From the NCBI GenBank assembly GCA_003141815.1, contig PLNQ01000012.1:1-51741 (forward strand): a stretch of 51,741 nt of DNA, in the 5' to 3' direction. The stretch is from Acidimicrobiaceae bacterium (GTDB lineage Bacteria; Actinomycetota; Acidimicrobiia; Acidimicrobiales; RAAP-2). Below, in pieces: positions 50,979-51,741 of the stretch. Each line of letters begins with the position of its first letter. The stretch's first letter is position 1. The notes below the pieces were generated by a model that worked only from the letters and a program-made list of their open reading frames with translations, was not told the DNA's origin and made no database searches. A program made the position numbers and the translations under genes.

Positions 50979-51741
50979 GCGCGGGCCATCAATCGGGCGC
51001 GCAGTTTCTCATCGTTCGCGACGCCAATCGCAGTATGGGCGAGGGCGATCGCTCCGGTGAGGACCGCGCGATCGGCCTCGGGAGTGATGCACGCCGCAGT
51101 GAATTCGGGTTGATGATTCACGGCTCCATTGGTAGGAATCATGAGCATCGGGTGAATCGAAGGCACCACTAACGAGACGTTGGCCATGTCCGTGGAGATT
51201 GCCGGTCGGTCGACTCCCTCGTCGTCGAGCGTAAAGCTGCGACCAAGTGCTTCGGCGGCGACACGGTAGTGCGACAGGATGTCGGGATCGGATTCCATGT
51301 GCGAGAACGCGCTACCGATCTCTTCGATGCGCAGCGAAGCACCGGTAGCCAGCGCCCCGGCTTCGAAGCAGGCGTTGATCCGAACGCGCAATTCGGCCAG
51401 CCGATCACTCGTGAGTGAACGCGCCATGAACCGTCCGCTGGCGCAACTCGGGATGATGTTCGCCGCCGAACCGCCTTCGACCACGATGCCGTGGACGAGG
51501 TCGCCGGGACGCAATTGCTGACGCAAGAGACCGATTGCCACTTGGGAAATCGTCAGGGCGTCGAGGGCGTTCACTCCGACCCAGGGCGCCGCCGCCGCGT
51601 GCGCCGCTTTCCCTTCAAAGGTGACGTCAAAGTGGTCGACCGCGAGACAGAGAGCGTCGAGTCGTTCGGTGGGGAAGGGGTGCACCATCATGGCGGCGTG
51701 GACGTCATCGAAGTAGCCGGCGTTGATGAGGTCGATCTTGC
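50975..51741 (-). CDS. M20-family amidohydrolase/peptidase, 5' end outside the window
   Basis: C-terminal 255 residues of an M20 (carboxypeptidase G2/AbgB-like) metallo-hydrolase. The frame continues past the window end: before the ATG at 51691 it reads KIDLINAGYFDDVHAA. Visible are the dimerisation-domain motif HFDVTFEGKAAHAAAAPWVG, GGSAANIIPSCASGRFMAR and the C-terminal metal-ligand region ending MIPTNGAVNHQPEF. Relatives hydrolyse N-acyl amino acids, p-aminobenzoyl-glutamate or indole-acetyl conjugates; the substrate is unknown. The stop overlaps the ABM start (ATGA), so they form one operon. Confidence 0.9.
   Translation of the reverse strand, partial: KIDLINAGYFDDVHAAMMVHPFPTERLDALCLAVDHFDVTFEGKAAHAAAAPWVGVNALDALTISQVAIGLLRQQLRPGDLVHGIVVEGGSAANIIPSCASGRFMARSLTSDRLAELRVRINACFEAGALATGASLRIEEIGSAFSHMESDPDILSHYRVAAEALGRSFTLDDEGVDRPAISTDMANVSLVVPSIHPMLMIPTNGAVNHQPEFTAACITPEADRAVLTGAIALAHTAIGVANDEKLRARLMARA

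Overview
The window looks like chromosomal DNA of an actinobacterium, most likely an Acidimicrobiia-type lineage. This rests on gene content read by eye (type-2 leuA, a LytR-CpsA-Psr protein, a RipA-like NlpC/P60 hydrolase, a SUF system using SufU, several acyl-CoA dehydrogenases, GC-rich third codon positions). No rRNA, tRNA, phage, transposon or CRISPR array was recognised. Coding density is very high. Genes are packed head-to-tail with ATGA/GTGA overlaps, or tail-to-tail with shared stop tetranucleotides.

Layout. 1-7 kb: branched-chain amino acid synthesis. leuA (+) sits behind a Leu-codon leader peptide and an intrinsic terminator, so it looks attenuated; greA-leuC-leuD (-) and leuB-ilvE (+) follow. 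7-18 kb: an acyl-CoA dehydrogenase, an unusual helical/PemK-like fusion, an NlpC/P60-lgt envelope pair (-), a CoA-ester lyase, a Ni/Co permease behind a 27-bp palindrome, a long acyl-CoA dehydrogenase, MaoC, MutY and a flavin reductase. 18-31 kb: a RodZ-like membrane protein, an S9 oligopeptidase and a split SUF iron-sulfur locus. The SUF locus has sufB, then sufD-Rieske-sufC on +, and sufC2-sufS-sufU on -, with a LytR-CpsA-Psr gene between the two arms. 31-35 kb: metallo-beta-lactamase, acyl-CoA dehydrogenase, alpha/beta hydrolase, thiE, an Rrf2 regulator overlapping rnhA, then the only gene-poor stretch (about 670 bp). 35-40 kb: lpd, an E2 acyltransferase and a single-ORF LipB-LipA fusion. 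40-52 kb: a conserved hypothetical, metH divergent from a PduO-type cobalamin adenosyltransferase, pepA, nitroreductase, a rhodanese-MoeB fusion, an RDD protein, methylmalonyl-CoA mutase large subunit, and an ABM/M20 pair running off the end.

How it works together. Fe-S supply from SUF would serve LeuC, MutY, LipA and the Rieske protein encoded nearby. Lipoate synthesis (LipBA) is co-transcribed with lipoate-dependent E2/E3. The Ni/Co permease, the adenosyltransferase, MetH and methylmalonyl-CoA mutase form a cobalt/B12 theme. The acyl-CoA dehydrogenases, enoyl-CoA hydratase, MaoC and CoA lyase point to acyl-CoA catabolism.

Two genome-wide habits stand out. First, many start codons have a TANNNT hexamer 6-9 nt upstream and no Shine-Dalgarno, which suggests widespread leaderless mRNAs. 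Second, six convergent gene pairs overlap by exactly four bases. The strongest candidates for something new are the leaderless leucine attenuator, the LipB-LipA fusion, the two-SufC split SUF locus with an embedded four-cysteine protein, and the helical/PemK-like fusion.
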